A stretch of DNA of 40,480 nucleotides, taken from assembly GCA_027298025.1 (NCBI GenBank), contig JAPUGV010000093.1, positions 1 to 40,480 of the forward strand, read 5' to 3'. Source of the DNA: Chloroflexota bacterium (GTDB taxonomy: Bacteria; Chloroflexota; Anaerolineae; Anaerolineales; E44-bin32). Positions 1 to 8,150 of the stretch are shown here, in pieces. The position numbers were made by a program, and so were the translations under genes. Each line of letters opens with the position of its first letter. Within the stretch, counting starts at the first letter, position 1. Below the pieces are notes generated by a model that worked only from the letters and a program-made list of their open reading frames with translations, was not told the origin of the DNA and made no database searches.

Positions 1-929
1 GTCACCCGACCGAGGAAACGCGCGAAGAGAGCCAGACTGCCCATGATGGCCGCGCGCACGACCGCCGCATCCGCCCCAACCAGGAGGGTGTAGAACGCGA
101 TGACGAGGGCCGCGACCACCGCGCCCTTCCGCATGCCTAACGTTCGTCGGGTTAGCGAGATGACGAGCGCCGCCAGAATGGTGATGTTGAATCCGGAGAT
201 GGCGATGATGTGGGTTGTGCCGGTATCGTTGAATGCTTCGCGCACTTCGGAACTGATGCCGCTCTCGATACCGAGAAGAATCCCGGCCAACAATGAGGCT
301 TCCGGATCGGGAAAGATCGAGTATAGAGTTTCGAGCGCGCGCTGTCGCAAATCGAAAAGAATTTGAAGGACCGGGCTTCCCTCTCGAGTTGACAAAATTG
401 TGACTGAAGCGTTGGATATCAGGCTGAAGATGCCCTGTTGAGCAAGATAGTTCCGGTAGGAGAAGTCCTGGAATTCTGGGGGGGTCTCGAGGATTCCCAA
501 GACCTCCACTCGATCGCCATAAGAAAATGACGAGAACCGATCGGCGCGGACAAGTGCATCGCCGGCGATGATTTCAGGCGAATCAGAGTCCAAGTAGCGG
601 ATGCTTTCGCTCATAACACGCAGACCGATGTATTCGTCTCTAACGTCCGGAAAATCGGTGACCACGCCGGTCAGAGTCGCAATTCGGAACGAATCGTTGT
701 AAGCCGAAATATGTGAAGAGTCGAAGTGAGGGACGGCGACCGACAGGCGCCAGGCACCCAGGAAGAGCACAGTAGCGCCCACGCCGAGCCTGCGCAGGCG
801 GCCCTCGCCGACAACGGCCAGGAGCAAACCCAGACCACTCGCAATTAAGAGCGAGCTAGCCGGCAAATTCAGAAATCGCCCCATGGCGATCCCAGCCAGC
901 CAGATCAATCCGATCCAGAATAGCCTCAT
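1..929 (-). CDS. comEC: ComEC/Rec2 competence membrane protein, N-terminal part (runs off the left edge)
   Basis: Reading the complement from the ATG at 929 gives 309 codons with no stop before the window edge, so only the N-terminal part is present. It starts with hydrophobic segments (MRLFWIGLIWLAGIAMG, then LLIASGLGLLLAVVG). An OB-like soluble region follows (around residues 80-180: RIATLTGVVTDFPDVRDEYI, YGDRVEVLGILETP). Then comes the family signature GTTHIIAISGFNITILAALV (around residues 237-256) and further membrane helices. ComEC forms the inner-membrane channel that takes up single-stranded DNA during natural transformation. The C-terminal metallo-beta-lactamase domain, if present, lies outside the window. 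The Shine-Dalgarno site is weak. The gene diverges from thyA. Confidence 0.9.
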   Translation of the reverse strand, partial: MRLFWIGLIWLAGIAMGRFLNLPASSLLIASGLGLLLAVVGEGRLRRLGVGATVLFLGAWRLSVAVPHFDSSHISAYNDSFRIATLTGVVTDFPDVRDEYIGLRVMSESIRYLDSDSPEIIAGDALVRADRFSSFSYGDRVEVLGILETPPEFQDFSYRNYLAQQGIFSLISNASVTILSTREGSPVLQILFDLRQRALETLYSIFPDPEASLLAGILLGIESGISSEVREAFNDTGTTHIIAISGFNITILAALVISLTRRTLGMRKGAVVAALVIAFYTLLVGADAAVVRAAIMGSLALFARFLGRV

Positions 930-1321
930 GCGGAAGACTCTGCAGCCACTCGAAGTTCCTCAGGAAATCGCGCGAGGCAAGGGATCACTGGTTTGATTGT
1001 CTAGGAATCGAAATTCGGCAGCGATTGCCTCCGCGAAGGAGGATGCATTCGTACGTCTGATCGCCGCCGGTCGGCCCAGAGGGTGTTCAGGACCCCAAGA
1101 GGGGTAGCAGGGGATATCCATTATAGCCCCAGACCTCAGGGCAAGGCCGATTCCCCATGCAGACAGCGTCTACTCCCGGGCCTGTTTCCTGTGCTAGACT
1201 TCACGCCTAGAACGACCCCGAACTCGAAACACTGCGATTGAGCTTCGATAGCGATATTCATGAGCCCAACAGAATCAGGAGCGGGCGATCCGGGACTGTT
1301 GGCCGGACGCTGGAGAACTAG
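930..1321. other. Divergent intergenic region between comEC and thyA, no gene seen
   Basis: About 390 bp lie between the divergent comEC and thyA starts. A 63-codon frame on the minus strand (1136-1327) has no ribosome site and overlaps the thyA start, so I do not call it. There is a weak hairpin at 1110-1130 (GGGG...CCCC arms, no T-tract). A TGTGCTAGACT stretch near 1190-1200 resembles an extended -10 for thyA, which would give a leader of about 115 nt. Neither is certain. Confidence 0.4.
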
Positions 1322-2116
1322 ATGCAACAGTATCTGGATCTAATGCGATACGTGTTGGACCAAGCTGTTGAAAAGAACGACCGGACCGGCACCGGTACCC
1401 TCTCAACCTTTGGATACCAGATGCGCTTTGATTTGGCGGACGGATTCCCTCTCCTTACAACCAAGAAGCTGCACCTGAAATCCATCCTCTACGAATTACT
1501 CTGGATGCTAAATGGCGACACAAATGTCCGGTACCTGAATGAGCACGGCGTGACCATTTGGGATGAGTGGGCAGACGCAGAGGGGGAACTCGGCCCCGTC
1601 TATGGGGCGCAGTGGCGCGCCTGGAGCGGCCCGGATGGAGACTCGACGGATCAGATCTCATGGGTGGTAGAGGAAATCAAGCGCAATCCAGAATCGCGGC
1701 GTCTGGTGGTTAGCGCCTGGAACCCGGCCCAGTTAGATCAGATGGCTCTACCCCCTTGCCCTGCCATGTTCCAGTTTTACGTGCGTGAGGGTCGGCTTTC
1801 CTGTCAGCTCTACCAACGCTCAGGCGACATCTTTCTAGGCGTTCCTTTTAATATCGCCTCCTATGCAATGCTGACGCAGATGATGGCGCAGGTCACGGGG
1901 TTGGAGCTAGGCGAATTTATCCACACACTCGGGGATGCCCATCTGTACAAGAATCATCTGGATCAGGCAAGACTACAACTCCAGCGGGAACCCCGTCCGC
2001 TGCCCCGCCTGGAGCTCAATCCCGAAGTGCACTCCATCAGCGAGTTCAATTACCGCGACTTCACCCTGACAGGCTACGAACCGCACCCCCACATCAGAGC
2101 CGCAATTTCCGTGTGA
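1322..2116 (+). CDS. thyA: Thymidylate synthase
   Basis: The 264-residue protein has exactly the Escherichia coli ThyA length. It converts dUMP to dTMP using methylene-tetrahydrofolate, which leaves dihydrofolate to be re-reduced. Family landmarks are visible: [18 protein letters not shown] at the N terminus, the nucleophile Cys146 in [12 protein letters not shown], then [24 protein letters not shown] and the C-terminal [13 protein letters not shown]. The residue after the catalytic cysteine is Pro rather than the E. coli His, and the YQRS motif is followed by Gly; such substitutions occur in other bacterial ThyA proteins. The stop overlaps the GTG start of a folA remnant, the remains of the common thyA-folA pair. 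The gene looks intact. Confidence 0.97.
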   Translation: MQQYLDLMRYVLDQAVEKNDRTGTGTLSTFGYQMRFDLADGFPLLTTKKLHLKSILYELLWMLNGDTNVRYLNEHGVTIWDEWADAEGELGPVYGAQWRAWSGPDGDSTDQISWVVEEIKRNPESRRLVVSAWNPAQLDQMALPPCPAMFQFYVREGRLSCQLYQRSGDIFLGVPFNIASYAMLTQMMAQVTGLELGEFIHTLGDAHLYKNHLDQARLQLQREPRPLPRLELNPEVHSISEFNYRDFTLTGYEPHPHIRAAISV

Positions 2117-2583
2117 TTGTCTCGATTATCGCAGCCATGGCGGAAGGCGATCGAGGCATCGGTTTTTGCGCGGGGATCTGCCCTGGCGCCTGCCAGCGGA
2201 TATGGCTCGGTTCCGCGGGCTCACCATGGGGCACTCGGTGATTATGGGCCGCGCCTCGTGGGAGCCGATTGCCGAGCACGGCATGCCGGGACGGCGGGTG
2301 ATTGTTCTGAGTCGGCCCAATCGGGAGCAGGAATCAGCCGATTCCGCCGCAAGCTCCCTGTCCGAGGCCCTGCAAATCGCAACTCAAGTGGCACTGGAGA
2401 CCTAGACCTTCATCGCCGGGGGAGCGCAGATCTACCGGGAAGCGCGGCCGGCCGACGAGCGTAATCCCTAGCGAACGACATTCTGCCTTTTGGAGCGGAC
2501 CTGAAACCGATCAGGAAATCCGTACCACAGAATTCACGGAACGCATCAGGTACTATTTTTCAAAGGGCGCAAGACATGAATAA
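2113..2583 (+). pseudogene. folA: Decayed dihydrofolate reductase (folA) remnant
   Basis: A GTG at 2113, overlapping the thyA stop, begins [16 protein letters not shown], a typical DHFR start. At the T-run 2163-2167 the homology jumps frame. Removing two bases restores G-L-R-G-D-L-P-W followed by RLPADMARFRGLTMGHSVIMG, the substrate-binding Pro-Trp and Arg region. The frame then meets an in-frame TAG at 2403 and resumes with TFIAGGAQIYREA, the NADPH-binding GG motif. It stops again at 2469 and needs at least one more shift to reach a C-terminal-like RIRYYFSKGARHE ending at 2583. The total span fits a DHFR of about 157 residues. With four or more lesions this is very likely a true pseudogene rather than one sequencing error. 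Confidence 0.85.
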
Positions 2584-3067
2584 AATGGAATTAAAACGCA
2601 AGGCCCTCAGCGCCGGGTGGAATAAGAAGATGGGAGTACCAGGGGGCTCTTGGTCCGAGCGAATGAGTAAAGCTAAGCATGAAATCGCTCAGATTCGGGA
2701 GATTACCCACGAAGTGGGTCGCTTTGGGGGCATCATGCGCTTGCTGTTTGTGGCTGAACGAACCACGCATGAGGGCACCGAAACCATTGCCATGTCCAGC
2801 GAATTCGAGTGGCAGAAGGCTGAGAAGATCCCAGAAGAAGAGCTTGAACAGGCGACACGAAACCTGCACAATATGGTACTGCAATCCCTCCTGTCGGACG
2901 GATGGGAACCCATCGGCACGGACGAGAAAGGTCGCGTGATGGCGCTTCGCCGGACTCTCGGTGCTGAAGAGCCGACCGAGCCGACTGAACCAGGCGAGCC
3001 GGACACCCATCTCTCTTGGGGCATCACCGCACCCTGGCGCAGAAAGCAAAAGACACCCACTTCTTGA
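2576..3067 (+). CDS. Conserved hypothetical protein (163 aa)
   Basis: I do not recognise a named family. The start ATGAATAAA lies inside the end of the folA remnant. The N-terminal 40 residues are basic. Residues 45-125 look like a compact alpha/beta domain with RLLFVAERTTHEGTETIAMS, a helix rich in Glu and Gln, and LLSDGWEPIGTDEKGRVMALRR. The tail (130-163) is Pro/Glu/Thr-rich and looks disordered. The alternation of hydrophobic and charged residues supports real coding. The competing 205-codon minus-strand frame is rich in His/Ser/Cys and has no ribosome site. Confidence 0.65.
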   Translation: MNKMELKRKALSAGWNKKMGVPGGSWSERMSKAKHEIAQIREITHEVGRFGGIMRLLFVAERTTHEGTETIAMSSEFEWQKAEKIPEEELEQATRNLHNMVLQSLLSDGWEPIGTDEKGRVMALRRTLGAEEPTEPTEPGEPDTHLSWGITAPWRRKQKTPTS

Positions 3068-3174
3068 TCCCTCGAGTTTCGCCTCGAGCAAAACCCCCGC
3101 TTCCTTCAATCTAATCCCCAGTCCGCCGTTTTTGCATCCCATATGGGATAGAGGCCGGCTTCCCATAAATGAAT

Positions 3175-3222
3175 CCCCCTGCCTGGACCACTTGTGCCTG
3201 CGGCTCAAGCACAGGCAGGGGG
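3175..3222. terminator. Long two-part hairpin between convergent genes
   Basis: CCCCCTGCCTG (3175-3185) pairs perfectly with CAGGCAGGGGG (3212-3222). Inside it, CTTGTGCC and GGCTCAAG form a second stem with one mismatch and a three-base loop. It lies between the convergent ends of the hypothetical gene and the ACT-domain gene. Neither side has a long T-tract (minus side ATTCATTT), so this may be a bidirectional transcript-end structure rather than a classical intrinsic terminator. A 14-bp palindrome, ATCCCATATGGGAT, sits just upstream at 3136-3149. Confidence 0.55.
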
Positions 3223-3247
3223 TAGCTTCGCTAGATTGGCTGAGCGG

Positions 3248-3616
3248 CTAGAGCGCGCTGCGAGCCTTTTCCGCGTCGTCGACCACAAAGACTAGCTTCA
3301 TGCTGTTAGAGACGTAGACCAGCTCAACATTGACCCCCGCCTCCGCGAACTTGCGGGCGGCCGCACCTAGCTCTCCTGGGCGATCTTCTGTGTCGACCAC
3401 CACGACCTCCCGCTCACTGGAGACGGACATCCCAGCTCCCTCCACTGCGGCGCGAGCCGCAGCCACATCGTCAACCAGGATGTGGACCCAACCCTGGCCC
3501 TCGGAAGTTACGGCGCACCCACCATTGATGTTCACACCCGCCGCACCCAGCGCTTCGCCAAGCTGAGCCAGCATCCCCGGGCGATCCTCCATGGTGACTG
3601 TAAGATTGGTTGCCAT
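3248..3616 (-). CDS. Tandem ACT-domain protein
   Basis: The 122-residue protein is two ACT modules and nothing else. The first (about 3-66) has the motif VTMEDRPGMLAQLGEALGAAGVNI. The second (about 70-122) has VVDTEDRPGELGAAARKFAEAGVNV. The Asp-Arg-Pro-Gly turn before the helix is the classic ligand-binding signature, usually for amino acids. Such stand-alone proteins probably sense amino acids or pair with other regulators; the partner is not evident here. The start has a strong Shine-Dalgarno sequence (AAAGGAGGAG, complement of about 3624-3633). It lies downstream of the minus-strand gene 3721-4221 but is separated from it by an intrinsic terminator, so it is probably its own transcription unit. 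Confidence 0.88.
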   Translation of the reverse strand: MATNLTVTMEDRPGMLAQLGEALGAAGVNINGGCAVTSEGQGWVHILVDDVAAARAAVEGAGMSVSSEREVVVVDTEDRPGELGAAARKFAEAGVNVELVYVSNSMKLVFVVDDAEKARSAL

Positions 3617-3670
3617 CGTTCTCCTCCTTTAGAAAAATCCTAACCCGCGCGGAAATCCATTCTACCCCCA

Positions 3671-3697
3671 CAAACAAAAAGAGCCCGCATCGCGGGC
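3671..3697 (-). terminator. Intrinsic terminator of the 3721-4221 gene
   Basis: On the minus strand GCCCGC-GAT-GCGGGC (plus 3683-3697) is followed at once by TCTTTTTGTTTG. This is a textbook GC-rich hairpin with a U-tract. It sits 24 bases past the stop of the upstream minus-strand gene. Confidence 0.9.
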
Positions 3698-3720
3698 CGA
3701 GTCAACCTGGCTGAGAGTTG

Positions 3721-4221
3721 CTAGCTAAAGATTTGATCTTCCCAGCGCTCGCTGGCGATCCGAGTGGGAATGAGGAAAGTTTCCGCAAACCTGCGGACGT
3801 CCCTGCCTTGTCTCCGATAAGAGGAAACCAGGGGGTCTGGCGCAAGGAGCACGCGTGCAAAGTAGTCCTGAGATTCTTCGAGGTGGGTTAGGAGCAGTTC
3901 TGTAAGGCCCATCTCACGCCCGTGGCGGCTTCCTCCCAGCGCGATCAAGATCTCGCGTGCGATGGCGTAGCGCTGCTCGTCGAGGGGCAGCTCCCAAGGA
4001 CGTGTGGTGCGACCAGCCTTGTAGCTCGGATGCTCATAAATCGGGCTCCAGTGTCCGTTGGGAGTACGGACTTTGGTGAACAGGATGGTATAGACCGCAG
4101 GGGGGTGCTTGAGCAGGTTCTCCACCCAGATCGGAGGATAGATTGCGCCGAGATGGTCAACCAGGCCGAGCGCAAAATTCCGCAGCAGCCAGTATCGCTC
4201 CTCTCGCGTGGCTTGAATCAT
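3721..4221 (-). CDS. Degenerate ImmA/IrrE-like protein (probable pseudo-peptidase)
   Basis: The 166-residue protein resembles the ImmA/IrrE family in layout. It has RYAIAREILIALGGSRHGREMG where active members carry a FTIAHELGH-type zinc helix. Two segments match the part of that family after the zinc site: YFARVLLAPDPLV and DVRRFAETFLIPTRIASERW, compare FAAELLMP. The HExxH residues are absent (AREIL replaces them), so zinc proteolysis is unlikely. Active relatives cleave repressors in phage, mobile elements and radiation response. No repressor gene is adjacent here, which weakens any functional call. The assignment comes from motif pattern only. Confidence 0.5.
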   Translation of the reverse strand: MIQATREERYWLLRNFALGLVDHLGAIYPPIWVENLLKHPPAVYTILFTKVRTPNGHWSPIYEHPSYKAGRTTRPWELPLDEQRYAIAREILIALGGSRHGREMGLTELLLTHLEESQDYFARVLLAPDPLVSSYRRQGRDVRRFAETFLIPTRIASERWEDQIFS

Positions 4222-4376
4222 GTTCGATATTTCTCCACACCCTCCATCCTCGATCCCAGCTTTGCGTTTCAGTATAGGAGGAGCAAGCGCTCCGGACGCT
4301 TACAAACGGCTTACAGGGAATATCTCTCGAGCGGATCGGTAATTCCACGATATCAAAATCGTATAGGCGATCTGGA

Positions 4377-4382
4377 TATAAT
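4377..4382 (+). promoter_or_regulatory. -10 box TATAAT placed 9 nt before the TPR lipoprotein start
   Basis: A perfect TATAAT ends 9 bases before the ATG at 4392. Transcription starting about 7 nt after the box would give a leader of two or three bases or none. No clear -35 was found. Confidence 0.55.
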
Positions 4383-4391
4383 CGTCAGTCC

Positions 4392-6398
4392 ATGGTTTCG
4401 AGAGGGCTGAGGTTGGCGTTCGCGATGGCATTTGTTGTGGCTGCCTGTGCGGAAGCGAACCCAATCCTCCCTCAACTTGGATCGCGTGCGGCAAGGTTTG
4501 TGCAAGAGGGAAATGCGCGGCTTGCTGAGAGCGACTTCGCCGGAGCCCAAGAGGCTTACCATCAAGCAATAGAAGAAGACCCCGAATACGCTCCTGCCTA
4601 CAGCCATCGCGCTTATGCGCTCCTTTTCAACCCCGCAGAACAGAAGCAGGCTGTCCAGGAGGCGCGCCTGGCTGTGGAACAACAACCGGAGTCGGGCGAG
4701 GCCTGGGCCTACCTGGCGCGTGCATTGGACTGGAATGGGCAGTTCGATGAGGCACTTGAAGCAGCCCAGCGGGCGGAGCGTCTCAATCCCGATAATGCGA
4801 GCGTCCAGAGCTTTCTGGCGGAAGTGCTCGCCGATCTCAGAATGTACGATGCGGCCCAGAAGGCGGGGGAGCAGGCCGTGAGGATCGACCCTTCCAACGC
4901 CGAAGCCCATAGAAACCTCGCCTATGTATACGGCTATATGGGGCGCAGCGAGGATGCGCTCAGAGAATACGAAAAGGCCCACTCGCTCGAGCCTAAGTTT
5001 GTCCACCGCAGCACCTCTTTGGCGGCCCACTACCTGTATGATGTTGGCGACGACTCTGCGGCGGCAGAATGGCTTGCCAACGCAGAAGCAATGGCACCTG
5101 ACGACTACATCACTCTGTTGTTTCTGGCCCGGCTAAACAGCGGGGCGGGCAAACATGAGGAAGCCGTCGAATACTGCGAGCGCATCCTCGAGCTCGCGGC
5201 TAACGCACCGGATGGCTACAATTGCCTGGGAGAGGTTTTCCTCGATGCCGGGCTATACGACGAAGCCATTCGCGCACGTCAGGCCGCCATTCAGGCCGAT
5301 CCCGGAGATGAAACAGGATACGTGGGACTTGGCTACGCCTACTACAGTATTGGGGAATGCGATCGAGCTGCACCGCAGTTCGAAAGAGCAGTCGAGATCC
5401 ATCCCCGGTCGGGCGGCAGCCACGCGGCATTGGGGTTCGCCTACGCCTGCATGCAAATGTGGGTCGAAGCTGAACAGCAATATCAGACCGCCATCGAGTT
5501 GGAACCGTACCAAGGCGACCATCACATTCTGTTGGGTCGTATGTTTTTGGAGCAGGGGAACTTGAGGGAAGCAGAGCGCGAATTTGACACCGCGATAGAG
5601 ATCGATCCAGATGATGATCAGTATGTGGCATGGCTCGCGAGACTCTATGCAGCGGAAGGCGATTTAGATCGTTCAGTCGCACAGTATGATCGAGCGGCCG
5701 CGATGGATCCTCAGGATGGATCGCACGATCTGGCGGCAGGCTTCGCATATCTGAATGCAGGAACCAACTTCGGCGAGGCCGCGGCGCGATTTGAGCGGGC
5801 GCGGCAGACCTATATTGAACACGGAGCCATAGCCCGAGAGCTTGCCCAGGCTTCCTTCGGGCTTGCGCTAACGAACTTGAGTGCGGGAGACTGTCCCTCT
5901 GCCATTCCTCATCTTCAGGAGGCAATTCGGCTGGATTCGGCAATGATTGCAGCACGACAGTACCTGGCCCAATGTCGGCTCGTTTCGGGATTTGAAGGCG
6001 CGGCAATGCCGCCCGAGATCCTACAGCGCGGCCAGCATGTGGGGCGGCAGGCGCTGGACACGCTGGTTCAAGGGCTGGGGGTCATGGGGATAGATGCTCA
6101 GGCCGAATTCCGCGCAGGCGAAAGCGGTGAGCTGCTCATGTTCGTGGGACACACCGGCATCGGTCAACCTGGCTCGCGCGATTTCCTTGCTCAGCAGAGC
6201 CTGGTCGCTTTCGCTTCATCGCTCATTGCGGCCCGAACGGTCGTACCCGAGATCAATCGGCTGGTGGTGGTGACTCTGGATGAGAGCGGGGAAACCGGGG
6301 CTTTGCTAGAAGTGCTGGTTCAAGACGCCCGAATGTGGGAGTTGGGCATCTTGACCGATGCCGGCTTTACTAGCCTCTGGCGGTCGCTCCAACAATAG
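4392..6398 (+). CDS. TPR-repeat lipoprotein
   Basis: The 668-residue protein begins with a lipoprotein signal peptide: basic MVSRGLR, a hydrophobic core, and a lipobox VAAC with Cys19 as the lipidated residue. It should therefore sit on the outer face of the cytoplasmic membrane. Residues about 35-530 are tetratricopeptide repeats with a 34-residue period, seen as recurring A..YHQAI..DPEYAPAYSHRAYAL, GQFDEALEAAQRAERLNPDNA and LREAEREFDTAIEIDPDDD. These are scaffolds for protein-protein contact. The last 130 residues form a separate domain of unknown kind (VGRQALDTLVQGLGVMG onward). The next gene starts 12 nt downstream, so this protein may be co-expressed with the molybdopterin membrane enzyme. 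Confidence 0.85.
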   Translation: MVSRGLRLAFAMAFVVAACAEANPILPQLGSRAARFVQEGNARLAESDFAGAQEAYHQAIEEDPEYAPAYSHRAYALLFNPAEQKQAVQEARLAVEQQPESGEAWAYLARALDWNGQFDEALEAAQRAERLNPDNASVQSFLAEVLADLRMYDAAQKAGEQAVRIDPSNAEAHRNLAYVYGYMGRSEDALREYEKAHSLEPKFVHRSTSLAAHYLYDVGDDSAAAEWLANAEAMAPDDYITLLFLARLNSGAGKHEEAVEYCERILELAANAPDGYNCLGEVFLDAGLYDEAIRARQAAIQADPGDETGYVGLGYAYYSIGECDRAAPQFERAVEIHPRSGGSHAALGFAYACMQMWVEAEQQYQTAIELEPYQGDHHILLGRMFLEQGNLREAEREFDTAIEIDPDDDQYVAWLARLYAAEGDLDRSVAQYDRAAAMDPQDGSHDLAAGFAYLNAGTNFGEAAARFERARQTYIEHGAIARELAQASFGLALTNLSAGDCPSAIPHLQEAIRLDSAMIAARQYLAQCRLVSGFEGAAMPPEILQRGQHVGRQALDTLVQGLGVMGIDAQAEFRAGESGELLMFVGHTGIGQPGSRDFLAQQSLVAFASSLIAARTVVPEINRLVVVTLDESGETGALLEVLVQDARMWELGILTDAGFTSLWRSLQQ

Positions 6399-6410
6399 AA
6401 TGAGATCATT

Positions 6411-7424
6411 GTGATCCTGAGATTTACTAACACCGCCATTTTGGCGCTGATCACATTCCTGACCCTGAGCGGGCTGTTTGGCCTGGTCTTCTCCTTGGAG
6501 GGATGGGCCTTCGAGCTACACCGATGGGCGGGTTGGGCGCTGGTGGCGCTGGTGCCATGGAAGGGGATGATCTCGGCCCGTTCGCTGCGCAGGGGGCTGA
6601 GCCCAACATTTAATCGGAGTGTCGGGATTGCGGCCTCGCTACTGCTTACCCTGCTCATAGTGATTGTTGGCGGTATGGGCCTCTTCTGGATGTTGCGGTT
6701 CGGCCCAGAGCTTTTATCCCTATTCGGCCTGCGCGACACCTTGATCTCCTGGCACTGGATGTTGGGGCTGGTTCTGCTTCCGCTCTTCGCATTGCACAGT
6801 TGGAGGAACTGGCCGCGACCGAAGAGGCAGGACTTCATCAGTCGGAGAGGATTCCTCTGGACGGCGGGTATTGCCGGCGTGGCGGCGGTTGGCTGGTGGG
6901 GGGCGGAGGTATTGGCGCAGGCAAGGGCGCTAGCCCCTCGCCGATGGACGGGATCGCGCGAGGAGGGATCGTTCTCGGGCAACGATTTTCCGGTTACGGC
7001 CATGGTGCGGGACGGAGCAGAGCGCATCGATCTCCCATCCTGGAGCCTGGAGGTCAGCGGCAGGGGCGCCGATTCCGTGCGTTTTACATACGACGAACTG
7101 CTGACTATGAAAAGCACGACGGTCACGGCCACTTTGGACTGTACAGTCGGTTGGTTTACGACCCAAGAGTGGAGCGGGATCGCGCTCAAAGACCTATTCC
7201 AGCTGGCGGGGCAAGAGCGATCGCCAACTCTAGTGCGGCTTCAGGCCGCGGAGGGCTATTTCCACGTTTATGGCGCAGGCGAACTGGATGAGATTCTCCT
7301 TGCAACACATGTGGGGGGCCAGACTTTAGAGCATCGACACGGCTATCCAGTGCGCGCGGTGGTTCCCTCTCGTCGAGGCTGGTTCTGGGTGAAGTGGCTC
7401 GCAAAGGTGGAGGTTATGGGGTAG
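6411..7424 (+). CDS. Membrane cytochrome-b-like domain fused to a sulfite-oxidase-type molybdopterin domain
   Basis: The GTG start at 6411 is the only plausible one after the upstream stop. Residues 1-135 hold four hydrophobic helices with His37 (FELHRWAGW), His115 (SWHWMLG) and His129 (FALHSWRNW), which could ligate heme b. Residues 144-149 are SRRGFL before another hydrophobic stretch, a Tat-like motif placed internally. Residues about 185-337 match the oxidoreductase molybdopterin-binding fold of sulfite oxidase and MsrP (YedY). Cys244 in ATLDCTVGWFTTQEWSGIAL is the expected molybdenum ligand, and the end PVRAVVPSRRGWFWVKWLAKVEV is typical. In MsrP/MsrQ systems the two halves are separate proteins. 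The substrate is unknown. Confidence 0.85.
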   Translation: MILRFTNTAILALITFLTLSGLFGLVFSLEGWAFELHRWAGWALVALVPWKGMISARSLRRGLSPTFNRSVGIAASLLLTLLIVIVGGMGLFWMLRFGPELLSLFGLRDTLISWHWMLGLVLLPLFALHSWRNWPRPKRQDFISRRGFLWTAGIAGVAAVGWWGAEVLAQARALAPRRWTGSREEGSFSGNDFPVTAMVRDGAERIDLPSWSLEVSGRGADSVRFTYDELLTMKSTTVTATLDCTVGWFTTQEWSGIALKDLFQLAGQERSPTLVRLQAAEGYFHVYGAGELDEILLATHVGGQTLEHRHGYPVRAVVPSRRGWFWVKWLAKVEVMG

Positions 7425-7537
7425 CCGGGCTTGGCCGTAAACGCCCTCTGGCTGGAAGCTCGCGGTTCCCTGAGCTTGCGACCTGTAGAATCGAGGCCCA
7501 TAGTCAATGGAGGACCGTCTCACAAGGAGTGTTTCAC

Positions 7538-8041
7538 GTGGGTACTGAAAATAGCAGAAAAGAAGAGTGGGAGCAGATTGCGCGAGACATCGAGGCTAAG
7601 ATCCGGGGCGAGGCGGCAAGAATCGTCGGGGCAGAGGAAACCGCCGATTGGGACACCATTGGACATGACCTCGAATCTAAGGTCCGAGGTGAGGTAGCCA
7701 AGGGTGTGGGCAGTGAGCCAGATGCGGATTGGGAGACCGTTGGACGCGAAGCCGAGAAGGAATTGCGCGGAACCGTCGCAGGCTGGGCGGATGCCGAGGC
7801 CGATGCGGACTGGGAAACCATCGGCCACAGCATGGAGAGCAAGATCCGGGACGAGGCCTCTACCAGCGTGGGCGGCGAACCCGACGAAAGCTGGAACCAG
7901 GTGGGGCAACACGTCGAAGAAGAGATTCGACTTGGTCTCGGGGAGTGGGCCGGCGCGGCTCCGGAAGACAGCTGGAAGGAAATCGGCCTCAAGATGGAAC
8001 AGCAGCTGAAGACCGCCGTGCGTGACTGGCTGGAAGATTAG
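7538..8041 (+). CDS. Acidic protein of six 27-residue tandem repeats
   Basis: I chose the GTG at 7538 because AAGGAG lies 8 bases upstream; an open frame extends further 5' but looks like a shadow. After ten leader residues the 167-residue protein is five exact 27-residue units plus a 22-residue one, with no insertion or deletion. The pattern is W-[ED]-x-[IV]-[GA]-x-x-[ILMA]-E-x-[KE]-[ILV]-R, then a small-residue stretch and a Glu/Asp-rich turn. Examples are WDTIGHDLESKVRGE and WETIGHSMESKIRDE. Each unit looks like an amphipathic helix followed by an acidic loop. It has no signal peptide or membrane helix. I recognise no family. It ends about 110 bp before the BMC operon promoter, and a link to the compartment is only a guess. 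Confidence 0.8.
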   Translation: MGTENSRKEEWEQIARDIEAKIRGEAARIVGAEETADWDTIGHDLESKVRGEVAKGVGSEPDADWETVGREAEKELRGTVAGWADAEADADWETIGHSMESKIRDEASTSVGGEPDESWNQVGQHVEEEIRLGLGEWAGAAPEDSWKEIGLKMEQQLKTAVRDWLED

Positions 8042-8150
8042 AGCAGGCCCCCAAACTCAGGGTTGAAACGGGGCTCTCGGCGCTATTAAGGGCCGAATCA
8101 GGTCCTTTCCCTTACTAAACAAAGCCGAATCCATACCCAAAACCAGGGAG

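Noticed and set aside
1110-1130. GGGG...CCCC hairpin as a terminator
   Set aside because: It has no T-tract and lies between divergent genes, where no terminator is needed.
2163-2167. Single sequencing error explaining the folA break
   Set aside because: At least two in-frame stops and one more frameshift follow further downstream, so one homopolymer error cannot restore the gene.
2591-3208. 205-codon open frame on the minus strand
   Set aside because: It overlaps the 163-residue plus-strand protein, has an odd composition and no ribosome site; the plus frame has the more natural hydrophobic pattern.
5200-6006. 268-codon minus-strand frame inside the TPR lipoprotein
   Set aside because: It is a high-GC shadow of clear TPR repeats on the plus strand, with unnatural Pro/Arg/His-rich content.
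6320-7189. 289-codon minus-strand frame over the molybdopterin gene
   Set aside because: It lies antisense to conserved motifs, including the molybdenum-ligand cysteine, and shows no domain features itself.
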